The notes below the pieces were generated by a model. That model ran no database searches and was not told where the DNA came from. It was given only the letters and a program-made list of their open reading frames with translations. From Agrococcus sp. SGAir0287 (GTDB lineage: Bacteria; Actinomycetota; Actinomycetes; Actinomycetales; Microbacteriaceae), in contig NZ_CP027942.1 of the NCBI RefSeq assembly GCF_005484985.1, forward strand, positions 1,426,001 to 1,490,000: a DNA stretch of 64,000 nucleotides. Reading direction: 5' to 3'. Positions 1 through 7,581 of the stretch are shown one piece after another (position 1 is the first letter of the stretch; the number at the start of each line of letters is the position of its first letter). Made by a program: the position numbers and the translations under genes.

Positions 1-169
1 AGGCGAGATGATTCGATACGTTCGAGCGCGTCAGCTCGAGCGCGCGCGCAAGGACCGCGGGATAGTTCGGTCCTTGCAGCAAGGTCAGCAAGATGCGTGA
101 GCGGGTCGGATCCGCCATCGCCCGGCCCAGCCGATGCATGACGTCCAGTCGGTTCGCAATAGTCGGCAC
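1..169 (-). CDS. cmtR: CmtR-like ArsR-family metal repressor, N-terminal 56 residues (runs off window)
   Basis: The minus strand reads VPTIANRLDVMHRLGRAMAD, then PTRSRILLTLL and ELTRSNVSNHLA before the window edge. ALADPTR..RIL and LTRSNVSNHL are hallmarks of CmtR, the Cd(II)/Pb(II)-responsive ArsR-family winged-helix repressor known from mycobacteria. The helix-turn-helix lies around residues 35-56; the metal-binding cysteines would be in the missing C-terminal part, so metal specificity cannot be judged. The GTG start at 169 is chosen because a TATAGT hexamer ends 6 nt upstream. CmtR usually controls a metal efflux pump, which would lie outside this window. ATG at 139 is an alternative start. 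Confidence 0.82.
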   Translation of the reverse strand, partial: MPTIANRLDVMHRLGRAMADPTRSRILLTLLQGPNYPAVLARALELTRSNVSNHLA

Positions 170-181
170 ACACTGACTATA
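160..181 (-). promoter_or_regulatory. cmtR -10 box with overlapping palindrome
   Basis: On the minus strand TATAGT (181-176) sits 6 nt before the GTG start. The palindrome TAGTC-N10-GACTA (160-179) overlaps this -10 box and the start codon. The layout fits an autoregulatory ArsR-family operator; that role is inferred. Confidence 0.45.
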
Positions 182-396
182 CAGCAAACGCTGTCGTGTC
201 GACGATCATGGAGGCGCAGACGGACGGCACGCGGCGCATCCGGTTGGTGCAGCTGCTGCAGCAACTGAAGCGCTCGGGCGCCGACCAGACCCTCGCGATT
301 CCGGCATAACACACCGGCCAGGCGGCTTGCTGGAGCGTTCCGCCGCGGCCTGGAGGAGCGATACCAGTGGTGCGAGTGGAGGTACTACCCGATTTG

Positions 397-429
397 ACTG
401 GATACCGGGGATATCAACCTAGGTCGTGA
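397..429 (+). repeat. 33-bp direct repeat, copy 1 of 3
   Basis: Copy 1 begins ACTGGATACCGGGGATATCA and ends GGTCGTGA. It differs from copy 2 (1482) at one base and from copy 3 (8337) at four. All three lie in the same orientation in spacer DNA. Confidence 0.9.
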
Positions 430-471
430 AGGAGCGTCGCGAGCCATCTCCGACAGGAAAGCGGTCGAGGC

Positions 472-477
472 TACGCT
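472..477 (+). promoter_or_regulatory. -10 hexamer for the gene at 484
   Basis: TACGCT ends 6 nt before the GTG start, the spacing seen upstream of many genes in this window. It suggests a leaderless transcript. Confidence 0.45.
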
Positions 478-483
478 CGCGAC

Positions 484-1224
484 GTGCCCACAGACCCGGA
501 CCAGCAGACGGCGCACGCGCTCCTTACTGCTTTGCGCGCGTTCGCGGGCGGGACGTTCATGTCGACCTCTCCCGCGCCCGGGGAACTACGTCTGACTCCG
601 GTCTCTCAGCCCCGCCGGAACGTGCATGTCTCCTTCCTTCGAGGGGGCGCCTTCATCGGCTTTGGACCATTCACCGCGGAGAGCGACGTCGCGCTCGCAG
701 ACGTCAACGACGGTGATAGTCCGCAGGATCCGGCGCTTCACTTCGACTGGGCTCTCACCCAGCTCACTTGGCTCATCGAGTGGGGCGCGTTCCGGCGGCT
801 ACCTCTGCTCGAGCTCGTGATCCCCGACACTGCTGAGAAGGCGCGATCGTTGGCACGATCCCCGCTGGCGATCAGGTACTCCCGACCCTGGTGGGACGAT
901 CACAACCGCCGCGAGGCAATCCCGTGGTCGGGCCCAGACGCACCTGCGACCCGTGTAGAACTCGCGGCCCGTCTGACTCATGAACTCCGCAACCAATGGA
1001 ACCACTGGGAGGGACGGAGCGAAGCTGGAGTCGACCCACTCAGCGCAGCGATGACGGCGTCCGCCTTGGTCCCCGTCTCAGAGGAAGACGTCAAAGTGAT
1101 CATCGAGACGTTCTCGGCGCAGTTGACCACAGGTGATGATGGCGACCTCGATGTCGACGCGGCCGTCGACTGGCTCATTGATCGCTACCGCGATCGTCTG
1201 CCAGGTCAGAACGAGACGCTCTAG
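484..1224 (+). CDS. Hypothetical protein, 246 aa, family not recognised
   Basis: A continuous soluble-looking reading frame without signal peptide or membrane segments. The centre is tryptophan-rich (FDWALTQLTWLIEWGAF near 90-106; SRPWWDDHNRR near 131-141; RNQWNHWEG near 167-175), and the C-terminus is acidic and helical (DVDAAVDWLIDRYRD). I recognise no catalytic motif. The GTG start is supported by a correctly placed -10 hexamer. The gene stands alone between two copies of the 33-bp repeat, so it looks like a single-gene cassette. Function unknown. Confidence 0.6.
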   Translation: MPTDPDQQTAHALLTALRAFAGGTFMSTSPAPGELRLTPVSQPRRNVHVSFLRGGAFIGFGPFTAESDVALADVNDGDSPQDPALHFDWALTQLTWLIEWGAFRRLPLLELVIPDTAEKARSLARSPLAIRYSRPWWDDHNRREAIPWSGPDAPATRVELAARLTHELRNQWNHWEGRSEAGVDPLSAAMTASALVPVSEEDVKVIIETFSAQLTTGDDGDLDVDAAVDWLIDRYRDRLPGQNETL

Positions 1225-1264
1225 ACGATCAAACGGCGTGGCCGAGGACCACCGGTTTCGAGAT

Positions 1265-1281
1265 CTGCACCATTGGTGCAG
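1265..1281. promoter_or_regulatory. Perfect palindrome CTGCACCA-T-TGGTGCAG
   Basis: Two 8-bp arms flank one base. The 13-mer AGATCTGCACCAT covering the left arm recurs at 1337-1349. The form suits a dimeric DNA-binding protein, but no target gene starts immediately downstream. Confidence 0.45.
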
Positions 1282-1481
1282 TTTCTGCAAGTCATCAGAC
1301 GAAATCTGCGGCCAGGACGTAGTTCCGGATGTTGCAAGATCTGCACCATCCGAGCTGGCGCGCTGGCATCGCGCGACGCGGTTCGCTCAGAGGAAGCCCC
1401 GGTCGAAAGCCGATCTCGGCAGATCCACTCCGGCGTGCGGGGAGGCGCATCAGGAGGGCGTGAGTGCGTCATCCCTCCTCA

Positions 1482-1514
1482 ACTGGATATCGGGGATATC
1501 AACCTAGGTCGTGA
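1482..1514 (+). repeat. 33-bp direct repeat, copy 2 of 3
   Basis: This copy holds the cleanest internal palindrome, GATATC-GGG-GATATC, followed by CCTAGG and GGTCGTGA. It separates the unknown-gene cassette from the LysR-to-enolase segment. Confidence 0.9.
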
Positions 1515-1595
1515 GCCGGCACGCGTCGAGTGATTGAGAGCAGCAGCATGGCCCGAGCCGTCGTGCTCGAGATGCAGATCCGCGGTGCCACAATC

Positions 1596-2501
1596 TCACG
1601 CAAGGGCGCGTGCGAGGTTCGTGAAGGCTCGAGCTGCGGGCGATCGCTCTCCTGTCCAGATGGCGGTGAACGTGCGCAGGATCGGGTCCCCGGAGTGCGC
1701 GATGCGGGCCAGCTCTCCGGTAGCGAGGTCGGGCTCGGCGGATCTGAGGCTGAGTACCGCCGGGGCGACACCTGCGCGTGCGGTGGCCCGGATGATCGCG
1801 GTCGTCTCGAGCTCTGCTGCGGGCGCCGCGGGCGCGAGCCCCATGTGGGCGAACCAGGCTTCGATGGTGGCGCGTGTCCCGGAGCCAGGTTCGCGCATCA
1901 GCAGCGGCGTCGCTGCAATGTCTACTGGAGCGACGGGCTGCTCCTCGGTCCAAGGGTGGTCCAATGTCGCGACGAGGACCAGCTCGTCATCGAGGAGCGG
2001 CAGCGTGGCGAGGTCGGCGGGTGCGGTGGACCCCTCGATGAAGCCGACGTCGACGCGGCCATGCCGGACCAGCTCGATCACGGTGGTCGAGTTGGCGGCC
2101 GTGAGACGCACCGAGACGTCTGGGAAGGAACGGCGCAGCTCGGACAGCCACTTTGGCATCAGCAGCTCGGCGATCGTGTGAGACGCGGCGACGGCGAGCT
2201 CCCCGCGCGGCGCTCGGAGCGCCGCGACGCACTCGTCCAGGGCCCGCGCGGCGTGCAGGACAGGCTCCGCGAGCTCGACGAGTCGACGGCCCGCATCGGT
2301 GGTCGTCGATCCTGTCGACGAGCGCACGACGAGTGGCACTCCGACGAGGCGTTCCGCGACGCGGATGCGGGCGGACACCGCCTGCTGCGTGACGCCGAGC
2401 TCGCGTGCCGCTGCGGAGAGCGATCGCGTGCTGCCGACGGCGCGGAGCACCTCGAGGGTGTCGAGATCGAGAACATGGTCGGTGAGCCTGCGCGTTGCCA
2501 C
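1596..2501 (-). CDS. LysR-family transcriptional regulator
   Basis: A 301-aa protein with an N-terminal winged helix-turn-helix around residues 14-60 (TLEVLRAVGSTRSLSAAA, then LGVTQQAVSARI) and a periplasmic-binding-protein-like effector domain to about residue 295. Length is normal for LysR regulators. The GTG start gives the standard short N-terminus before the HTH. It is divergent from the TDT transporter, the usual arrangement for a LysR regulator and its target, so it probably controls that gene. The inducer cannot be read from sequence. Confidence 0.85.
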   Translation of the reverse strand: MATRRLTDHVLDLDTLEVLRAVGSTRSLSAAARELGVTQQAVSARIRVAERLVGVPLVVRSSTGSTTTDAGRRLVELAEPVLHAARALDECVAALRAPRGELAVAASHTIAELLMPKWLSELRRSFPDVSVRLTAANSTTVIELVRHGRVDVGFIEGSTAPADLATLPLLDDELVLVATLDHPWTEEQPVAPVDIAATPLLMREPGSGTRATIEAWFAHMGLAPAAPAAELETTAIIRATARAGVAPAVLSLRSAEPDLATGELARIAHSGDPILRTFTAIWTGERSPAARAFTNLARALA

Positions 2502-2515
2502 AGTCAATGATTGTG
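2499..2515. promoter_or_regulatory. Candidate LysR operator
   Basis: CACAGTCA-A-TGATTGTG is a near-palindrome (7 of 8 arm positions match) overlapping the LysR start codon and 57 bp before the divergent transporter start. The position suits autoregulation plus control of the transporter. Confidence 0.4.
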
Positions 2516-2571
2516 ACGCATCCAGCAGGTCCGCCGTAGCGGGCGCCCCTCGGCGGGAGGAGGGTGGGCTG

Positions 2572-3750
2572 GTGATCTCGACTGAGCATTCGAAGCTGCC
2601 GCAGGAGCCCGCCGGGCAGACGCTGCGCGAGCCGGCGCGTGCGCAGCGGACGCTGCTGCGCGCACTCGAGCATCCCGGCGAGATCGTCTCGAACCTCACG
2701 CCGAACTGGTTCGCATCGATCATGGGCACGGGCATCGTGGCGGTCGCGGCGGCGTCCCTGCCGGTGCAGGTACCTGGCCTGCGGACCGCGGCGACCGTGG
2801 TGTGGGCGCTCAGCGCGCTGCTGCTCGTGGCCCTGACGATCGCGACCGTGCTGCACTGGGTGCGCTATCGGTCGACGGCGGCACGGCATCACCTGCACCC
2901 GGTGATCTCGCACTTCTACGGCGCGCCGGCGATGGCGTTCCTCACCGTCGGTGCCGGCACGCTGCTGCTCGGCTCGGACTGGATCGGCATGGAGGCTGCG
3001 ATCGCGATCGACTTGGTGCTCTGGACCGTCGGGACGGTCGCGGGACTGGCCACGGCCGTGCTCGTGCCGTTCCTCGCCTTCACCCGCCACGACTACGCAC
3101 CGGAGTCAGCGTTCGGGGGATGGTTGATGCCGATCGTGCCGCCGATGGTGTCAGCCTCGACGGGCGCGCTGCTGCTGCCGCACACGCCGGCGGGGCAGCT
3201 GCGCGAGACGCTGCTCTGGGCCTGCTACGGCTTCTTCGGGCTGAGCCTCATCGCTTCGCTCGTCGTCATCACGCTCATCTGGAACCGACTCGTGCAGCAC
3301 AAGGTCGGACCCGCCGGCATGGTCCCGACGCTGTGGATCGTGCTCGGACCCGTCGGCCAGTCGATCACGGCCGTCAACCTGCTCGCCACGAACGCCTCCA
3401 GCGTCGTCGACGACCACACGGTGCACGCACTGACCATCGTGGCGCTCGTCTACGGATTCGCGATGCTCGGCTTCGCGCTCCTCTGGGCAACCATCGCCGC
3501 CGCCATCACGATCCGCACCGCCCGCGAGCATCTACCGTTCAGCCTCACCTGGTGGTCGTTCACGTTCCCCGTCGGCACCTGCGTCACCGGTCTCAACGGG
3601 CTCGCGCTGCACTCCGGACTCGTGCTCGTGCAGGTCCTCGCAGTCGCCGCCTACGTCGCGCTCGTCGCAGCCTGGCTGATCGTCGCCGTGCGCACGTTCC
3701 ACGGATCCGTCATCCACGGCACCCTCCTGGCACCACCGAGGACCGCATGA
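2572..3750 (+). CDS. TDT/SLAC1-family transporter (tellurite-resistance/dicarboxylate type)
   Basis: A 392-aa membrane protein with about ten hydrophobic segments. The opening LTPNWFASIMGTGIVAVAA (around residues 44-62) is typical of the TDT family, which includes TehA, Mae1 malate permease and SLAC1 anion channels and some sulfite exporters. The GTG start is preceded by a strong GGAGGAGGG ribosome site. It is divergent from a LysR regulator and overlaps the next gene by ATGA. The substrate (dicarboxylate, sulfite or another anion) cannot be decided from sequence. Confidence 0.85.
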   Translation: MISTEHSKLPQEPAGQTLREPARAQRTLLRALEHPGEIVSNLTPNWFASIMGTGIVAVAAASLPVQVPGLRTAATVVWALSALLLVALTIATVLHWVRYRSTAARHHLHPVISHFYGAPAMAFLTVGAGTLLLGSDWIGMEAAIAIDLVLWTVGTVAGLATAVLVPFLAFTRHDYAPESAFGGWLMPIVPPMVSASTGALLLPHTPAGQLRETLLWACYGFFGLSLIASLVVITLIWNRLVQHKVGPAGMVPTLWIVLGPVGQSITAVNLLATNASSVVDDHTVHALTIVALVYGFAMLGFALLWATIAAAITIRTAREHLPFSLTWWSFTFPVGTCVTGLNGLALHSGLVLVQVLAVAAYVALVAAWLIVAVRTFHGSVIHGTLLAPPRTA

Positions 3751-4331
3751 ACGACGAGACCGACTTCGGACCGATCGAAGCCCTCGACGCGCTCGCCGCG
3801 CGATGGCGCACCGACTCGACGGGCGCGCCCCGATTCGTGCCCGGCTTCGACCCGCGCTCCGGAGGTGCTCGCAGCCGCGTCCTCGTGCTCATGGAGTCGC
3901 CGGGACCGGCGACCATCGCCGCGGGCGCAGCGGCGATCTGCAGCGAGGACAACACCGGCCCGACCGCGGCTGCGCTGCGAGACGCCCGCCACGCCGTGGG
4001 CCTCCCGCGCTCATGGATGCTGCGGTGGAACCTCATCCCGTGGCAGGTGCACGGTCGCGCGACCGTTGCAGAGCGAGAAGCCGGGCGCGCAGCACTCGCC
4101 GAACTCCTCGACACGTTGCCATACCTGCGCGTTATCGTGACCTTCGGCACCATCGCGTTGGACGGCGTCATGCGCCACTTCACCCTCGCCGACGACCCCA
4201 CCGTCGTCCCCGTGCTCGCGGCCCCGCATCCGTCGCCCGCCAACGGGCGCCACCGCCACGAGCAGCGCACCCGCGCAGAGCATGCGCTGGCGCTCGCATG
4301 CGAGATCGCGAGGCGAGGCGATGGTGACTGA
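3747..4331 (+). CDS. Uracil-DNA glycosylase superfamily protein
   Basis: A 194-aa protein with the fold signatures of the UDG superfamily: [11 protein letters not shown] at residues 46-55 (the water-activating loop region), NLIPW at 95-99, [11 protein letters not shown] around 131-141, and HPSP at 161-164 (DNA-intercalation loop). Length is close to the family norm. The ATG overlaps the stop of the TDT transporter (ATGA), so the two are translationally coupled although no functional link is obvious. Assignment to a specific UDG subfamily is uncertain. Confidence 0.72.
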   Translation: MNDETDFGPIEALDALAARWRTDSTGAPRFVPGFDPRSGGARSRVLVLMESPGPATIAAGAAAICSEDNTGPTAAALRDARHAVGLPRSWMLRWNLIPWQVHGRATVAEREAGRAALAELLDTLPYLRVIVTFGTIALDGVMRHFTLADDPTVVPVLAAPHPSPANGRHRHEQRTRAEHALALACEIARRGDGD

Positions 4332-4504
4332 CACTCGAGTGGGCCACGAGCTGCCCGCCGCCGCGCCACAACTTCACGTCGATTCCCCGCATCCGCAGCG
4401 AGTCGCCGGCGTTCGACCTGCACCACCCCGAGGTCGGCGTCGGACCCTTCAAAGACGCTCCCGAGCGGCCCGTGCTCGACATCCCCGAAGGCAAGGTCAA
4501 GTAG
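4328..4504 (+). pseudogene. ctaD: Stranded C-terminal end of cytochrome c oxidase subunit I (ctaD)
   Basis: After a stop at 4325, the frame reads [20 protein letters not shown], then [16 protein letters not shown] and [20 protein letters not shown] before TAG. LEW.TS.PPP..NF...PRIRSE.P..DLHHPE is the cytoplasmic tail of actinobacterial CtaD. Only about 58 residues survive of a protein of about 570; no helices or haem ligands remain and there is no start signal. This is a recombination scar next to the fluoride genes, not a gene. Confidence 0.8.
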
Positions 4505-4600
4505 CGGCTCCCTTATCTCCTCTCAACGCCTGTCGGCAACTGGGATGCTTGGTGAGCCATTGCGCAGTTCGGCCGCGAGTGCCAGGCTGGAGACGGCTTC

Positions 4601-4692
4601 GGTCACGGTGGTGGGGCCCACCGTCACCAACCTCGGGCGTCGCGTCCGACAACGGTCCCTATCTGATGCATTCGTGTGCGCGCAGATAGGGA
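4601..4692 (+). promoter_or_regulatory. Structured leader of the crcB operon with hairpin over the ribosome site
   Basis: Two inverted repeats precede crcB. The first is GGTCACGGTGG (4601-4611) with CCACCGTCACC (4618-4628), one mismatch. The second is a perfect 10-bp stem TCCCTATCTG (4656-4665) with CAGATAGGGA (4683-4692), loop 17 nt. The right arm of the second covers the AGGGAG ribosome site, so the start can be occluded. The fluoride-riboswitch consensus was not found, so the sensing mechanism is unknown. Confidence 0.4.
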
Positions 4693-4696
4693 GACC

Positions 4697-5149
4697 ATGA
4701 GCACCGACCCCATCGTCCAGAGTCCGCTCGACTCGGACCAGGAGCCCGCTCCGCGGCATGGGCGACCGTCGTTGCGACATGCGTCGCTCGTCTTCGCAGG
4801 TGGCACGATCGGCGCCGGTGCTCGCGCGGGCGTGACGCTATGGACGCCCGAGGCGGCGGCGCTGACGACCGTCGTCGCGATCAACGTCGCAGGAGCCTTC
4901 GCCCTCGGCGTCCTGCTCGAGCGACTGAGCATGCGAGGTCCCGACGTCGGCCGACCCCGAGACGTGCGCATGCTCCTCGGCACAGGCGTGCTGGGAGGAT
5001 TCACCACTTACAGCGCCATCGCGGTCGACGCCGCGCAGCTCGCGGCAGTCGGCCCCCTGTCGCTGATCCTGTTCGCGCTGGGCCAGACCGTGCTTGGCGT
5101 CGCAGCAGCATGGCTCGGCATCCGTCTCGCAGGACGCAGGGCAGCATGA
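4697..5149 (+). CDS. crcB: Fluoride ion exporter CrcB/Fluc, first subunit
   Basis: A 150-aa protein with four hydrophobic segments and the CrcB signature GVLGGFTTYSA at residues 97-107, which carries the conserved phenylalanine-box region; NVAGAF near 63-68 matches the conserved Asn of the pore. A 28-residue hydrophilic N-terminal extension is longer than usual. Fluc channels are dual-topology dimers exporting F-; in Gram-positive bacteria two crcB genes often sit in tandem and form heterodimers. Here the second copy overlaps by ATGA. The upstream hairpin over the ribosome site suggests translational control. Confidence 0.93.
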   Translation: MSTDPIVQSPLDSDQEPAPRHGRPSLRHASLVFAGGTIGAGARAGVTLWTPEAAALTTVVAINVAGAFALGVLLERLSMRGPDVGRPRDVRMLLGTGVLGGFTTYSAIAVDAAQLAAVGPLSLILFALGQTVLGVAAAWLGIRLAGRRAA

Positions 5150-5538
5150 CCGCACTGCTGGTGGCACTCACCGCTTTCGCCGGCGGTGCAGGCGCGGCAT
5201 CGCGCTACCTCGTCGATGCCGCCATCACCGCCCGCACTCGCCTACGCTTCCCGATCGCGACGGCCGTCATCAACCTCACCGGATCGGCCGCTCTCGGCGT
5301 AGTCACCGGCCTCGCAGGCGCGAACGCCGTCGGCGCAGAGGCCACCACGATCATCGGCGTCGGCTTCCTCGGCGGATACACGACCTTCAGCACGACGACC
5401 GTCGAGATCGTCCGTCTCCTGCTCGACCGCAAGCCGCTGTCCGCGCTCGCGAACAGCGTCGGCCTGCTCGTGGGAGGCATCGCCCTCGCCGCTGCCGGCC
5501 TCGCGCTCGGACTCGGACTCGCTCTCGGCAGCGGCTGA
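5146..5538 (+). CDS. crcB: Fluoride ion exporter CrcB/Fluc, second subunit
   Basis: A 130-aa protein of canonical CrcB length with four membrane segments, an N-terminal GAGAASRYLVD (14-24), INLTGS (42-47) with the pore asparagine, and GFLGGYTTFST at 73-83. It is translated from an ATG overlapping the stop of the first crcB, as expected for a heterodimeric Fluc pair. Two tandem hairpins follow directly, so this is the end of the transcript. The enolase remnant downstream belongs to a gene family often found with fluoride resistance. Confidence 0.94.
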   Translation: MTALLVALTAFAGGAGAASRYLVDAAITARTRLRFPIATAVINLTGSAALGVVTGLAGANAVGAEATTIIGVGFLGGYTTFSTTTVEIVRLLLDRKPLSALANSVGLLVGGIALAAAGLALGLGLALGSG

Positions 5539-5544
5539 CAGGAT

Positions 5545-5610
5545 CCCGCCGCGACCTGCGAAGCGCGGCGGGCCAGAGCGGGCGGCCGCCTTGTCCACGG
5601 CCGCCCGCTC
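5545..5610 (+). terminator. Two tandem hairpins after crcB
   Basis: CCCGCCGCG (5545-5553) pairs with CGCGGCGGG (5564-5572). GAGCGGGCGGCCG (5576-5588) pairs with CGGCCGCCCGCTC (5598-5610). Both stems are perfect; no long T run follows, common in high-GC actinobacteria. Confidence 0.7.
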
Positions 5611-5712
5611 GCTCATGATTGGACCGGCCGCGTCGCCTGGGTGCGCGCTGCGCCGTCCATGACTGCTGAACCGAATGCGTGCGGCCAGCGTGTCCTCGAC
5701 ATGGAGGATCCC

Positions 5713-6249
5713 GTGACATCGAACCGAGACGACGCGATCGATGCTGCTGCTGGCGTCGATGCTGCGCTCGTCCGACTCCGGGACCTCCATGCTGGACCGC
5801 TCTGGCGCTACGTGGTCTCGCTGACGGGGTCCACGGCTGACGCCGACGACGTCGTCCAGGAGACGCTCATCCGCGCGTGGAGGCACGACAGCCTCCTGAA
5901 GGATCCGCCCGAGGCTGTGCGTGGATGGCTCTTCACCGTCGCGCGCAACCAGGTCGTCGATCGAGCTCGCCGGGCGGGCAGGCGGCCCGAGCGTCCGCTG
6001 TCGGATCGAGACGACGTGCTCCTCTCGGCCCAAGACGACGCAGTGCTCGACGCGATGCTCTTGCGCGATGCGATCGCGTCGTTGTCCGAACAGCACCGCG
6101 AGGTCATCGTGCGCGCGTATTACGGAGGACACTCGGTCGCGCAACTGAGCGAGGTGCTCGGTGTCGCAGAAGGCACGGTGAAGTCACGACTGCATTACGG
6201 CATGCGCGCGCTACGGCTCGCCTTCCAGGAAAGGGGGATCACCCGATGA
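5713..6249 (+). CDS. ECF-family RNA polymerase sigma factor
   Basis: A 178-aa sigma-70-family protein. Region 2 lies around residues 25-65 (LWRYVVSLTGSTADADDVVQ, then ETLIRAWRH) and region 4 around 115-170 (LSEQHREVIVRAYYGGHSVA, then LGVAEGTVKSRLHYGMRAL). The GTG at 5713 is preferred because GGAGG sits 5 nt upstream; an in-frame ATG at 5701 would swallow that ribosome site. It overlaps the anti-sigma gene by ATGA. The pairing with an RskA-type anti-sigma resembles the SigK/SigL groups of actinobacteria. Confidence 0.9.
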   Translation: MTSNRDDAIDAAAGVDAALVRLRDLHAGPLWRYVVSLTGSTADADDVVQETLIRAWRHDSLLKDPPEAVRGWLFTVARNQVVDRARRAGRRPERPLSDRDDVLLSAQDDAVLDAMLLRDAIASLSEQHREVIVRAYYGGHSVAQLSEVLGVAEGTVKSRLHYGMRALRLAFQERGITR

Positions 6250-6917
6250 ACGACCATGACCGGTTCGCCGACTGGGATGCGGCCTATGTGCTCGGTGTGC
6301 TGTCATCGGGGGAGCGGCACGAGTTCGAAGCGCACCTCGCGACGTGCGAGATCTGCACGCGCGCCGTCTCAGAGCTCGCCGCGATGCCAGGGTTGCTCTC
6401 GCGTGCAGCGTACGCGGAGACGACCGCGGATCCGCCCGGCGACCTCCTGACGCACGCATCGCTGCGGACGGCGCGGCGCCGACGACGTCGTCGTCCACGG
6501 CGCGCGGTCGCCGCAGTCGCAGCTGCGTTGGTCGCGACGACCGTGATCGTCGTCGGCGTCTGGGTCGGTGCGCGCGATGCTCCGACAGACCTCGCCGTCG
6601 CGATGGCGCCCGTGACCGACACCAGCATGACCGCAGACGTGTCGTTGCAGCGAGTCCCGTGGGGAACACGCATCGCCCTCGAGTGCGACTACCCGACGGG
6701 GCAATCGTGGTCGGGGCCTGACGGGCTGTGGACCTACGAGCTCGTGGTCGTCGACCTCGACGGTCATGCCGCGAGCGTCTCTTCCTGGTCCGCCGTGCCG
6801 GGAGCCAGCATCACGCTGCCTGCCGGGACAGCGCTCGACCTCGCCGACATCGCCACGATCATCATCCGCAGCGCGTCGGGCTCCGACGTCTTGGTGGCGA
6901 ATGTCGACAGCCCGTGA
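6246..6917 (+). CDS. Membrane anti-sigma factor with zinc-binding (ZAS) motif
   Basis: A 223-aa protein. The N-terminal cytoplasmic part has the ZAS motif H-x3-C-x2-C (H30, C34, C37; HLATCEIC) that binds ECF sigma factors. An arginine-rich stretch (77-86) precedes one membrane helix (about 87-108), and the extracytoplasmic C-terminus (VPWGTRIALECDYP...) resembles the RskA anti-sigma-K domain. It is translationally coupled to the sigma factor. The signal it senses is unknown; the following secreted lipoprotein may be part of that regulon. Confidence 0.88.
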   Translation: MNDHDRFADWDAAYVLGVLSSGERHEFEAHLATCEICTRAVSELAAMPGLLSRAAYAETTADPPGDLLTHASLRTARRRRRRRPRRAVAAVAAALVATTVIVVGVWVGARDAPTDLAVAMAPVTDTSMTADVSLQRVPWGTRIALECDYPTGQSWSGPDGLWTYELVVVDLDGHAASVSSWSAVPGASITLPAGTALDLADIATIIIRSASGSDVLVANVDSP

Positions 6918-6996
6918 GATCACGGTGAACCGATCGTCGCCCGCCGTCGTGTCCTCCGCAGATCGCACATCGCGACCATGACCGAAGGGAACCACC

Positions 6997-7476
6997 ATGC
7001 AGCACAGGACCGGAATCGCCGTCGCCGCCGCGGCCCTCGCCGCGCTGGCGCTCGCCGCATGCTCGAGCACCGCCAGCGACGACGCACCGGCGGACCCCGC
7101 ATCGACCGGCACTGACGCACCGACGGACGCGTTCACGCTCGAGACGACCGAGACCGATCTCGGCACGATCGTCGTGGATGGCGACGGGGCCGTCGTGTAC
7201 CAGTTCGACTCCGACGAGCAGGGCTCGGGGTCCTCGACCTGCGAGGGCAACTGCGCCGACATGTGGCCTGCCGTGCCGGGCAGCGACGACGTGCAGCTCG
7301 ACGGCGTCACGGGGGAGGTCGGCACGATCACCGGCGTGGACGGAGAGCCGCAGCTCACGCTCGACGGCTGGCCGCTCTACTACTTCGCGCAGGACGCCGA
7401 GCCCGGCGACACCCTCGGCCAGGGCGTCATGGACGTGTGGTGGGTCGTGGACCCCACGGGCACGCCGATCCGCTGA
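6997..7476 (+). CDS. Secreted lipoprotein of the COG4315 repeat family
   Basis: A 159-aa protein with an N-terminal signal peptide and lipobox LALAAC (lipid-attached cysteine at residue 22), then a low-complexity Ser/Thr/Asp/Ala linker to about residue 45. The body carries the COG4315 pattern: [20 protein letters not shown], then [10 protein letters not shown], then [21 protein letters not shown] good ribosome site (GAAGGGA) precedes the ATG. Members are often encoded next to ECF sigma/anti-sigma pairs, as here. Biochemical role is not established. Confidence 0.85.
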   Translation: MQHRTGIAVAAAALAALALAACSSTASDDAPADPASTGTDAPTDAFTLETTETDLGTIVVDGDGAVVYQFDSDEQGSGSSTCEGNCADMWPAVPGSDDVQLDGVTGEVGTITGVDGEPQLTLDGWPLYYFAQDAEPGDTLGQGVMDVWWVVDPTGTPIR

Positions 7477-7485
7477 AGCACGGCA

Positions 7486-7513
7486 GGGTCGTCGTCCTAG
7501 CCGACGACGACCC
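7486..7513 (+). terminator. Hairpin terminator after the lipoprotein gene
   Basis: GGGTCGTCGTC (7486-7496) pairs perfectly with GACGACGACCC (7503-7513) over a 6-nt loop, 9 nt after the stop codon. Confidence 0.75.
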
Positions 7514-7581
7514 GGCCGCCTCTATGGACGCAGAAGGCGGTGGGACGTCGCCGATTGCCTTCGTCGAACGGAGTGGTCGAC

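Larger units (their letters stand above)
170..483. other. Intergenic stretch, probable gene remnant
   Basis: No convincing gene. A 33-codon plus-strand frame (208-309, MEAQTDGTRRIRLVQLLQQL...) has no recognisable family. The stretch also holds the first copy of the 33-bp repeat (397-429) and the promoter of the next gene. It looks like recombination debris. Confidence 0.4.
1225..1595. other. Non-coding spacer with palindrome and repeat copy 2
   Basis: No gene is supportable. The spacer holds a perfect 17-bp palindrome (1265-1281), a second partial copy of its left half (1337-1349), and 33-bp repeat copy 2 (1482-1514). Short frames here have no family resemblance. Confidence 0.5.

Noticed and set aside
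208..309. A 33-aa gene starting MEAQTDGTRR
   Set aside because: No family, no ribosome site and very short; treated as debris.
2299..2571. Extended N-terminus for the TDT transporter
   Set aside because: It would run antisense through the LysR gene; GTG 2572 has a strong ribosome site and fits family length.
4505..4696. Fluoride riboswitch (crcB motif)
   Set aside because: The expected GATGG, CC, and CTGATGRC elements with their pseudoknot could not be placed, so only a structured leader is reported.
4523..4780. A minus-strand gene in the crcB leader (LVTVGPTTVTEAVSSLALAA...)
   Set aside because: It looks slightly protein-like but has no recognisable family and no start signal, and it overlaps the crcB start. 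It could be another gene remnant.
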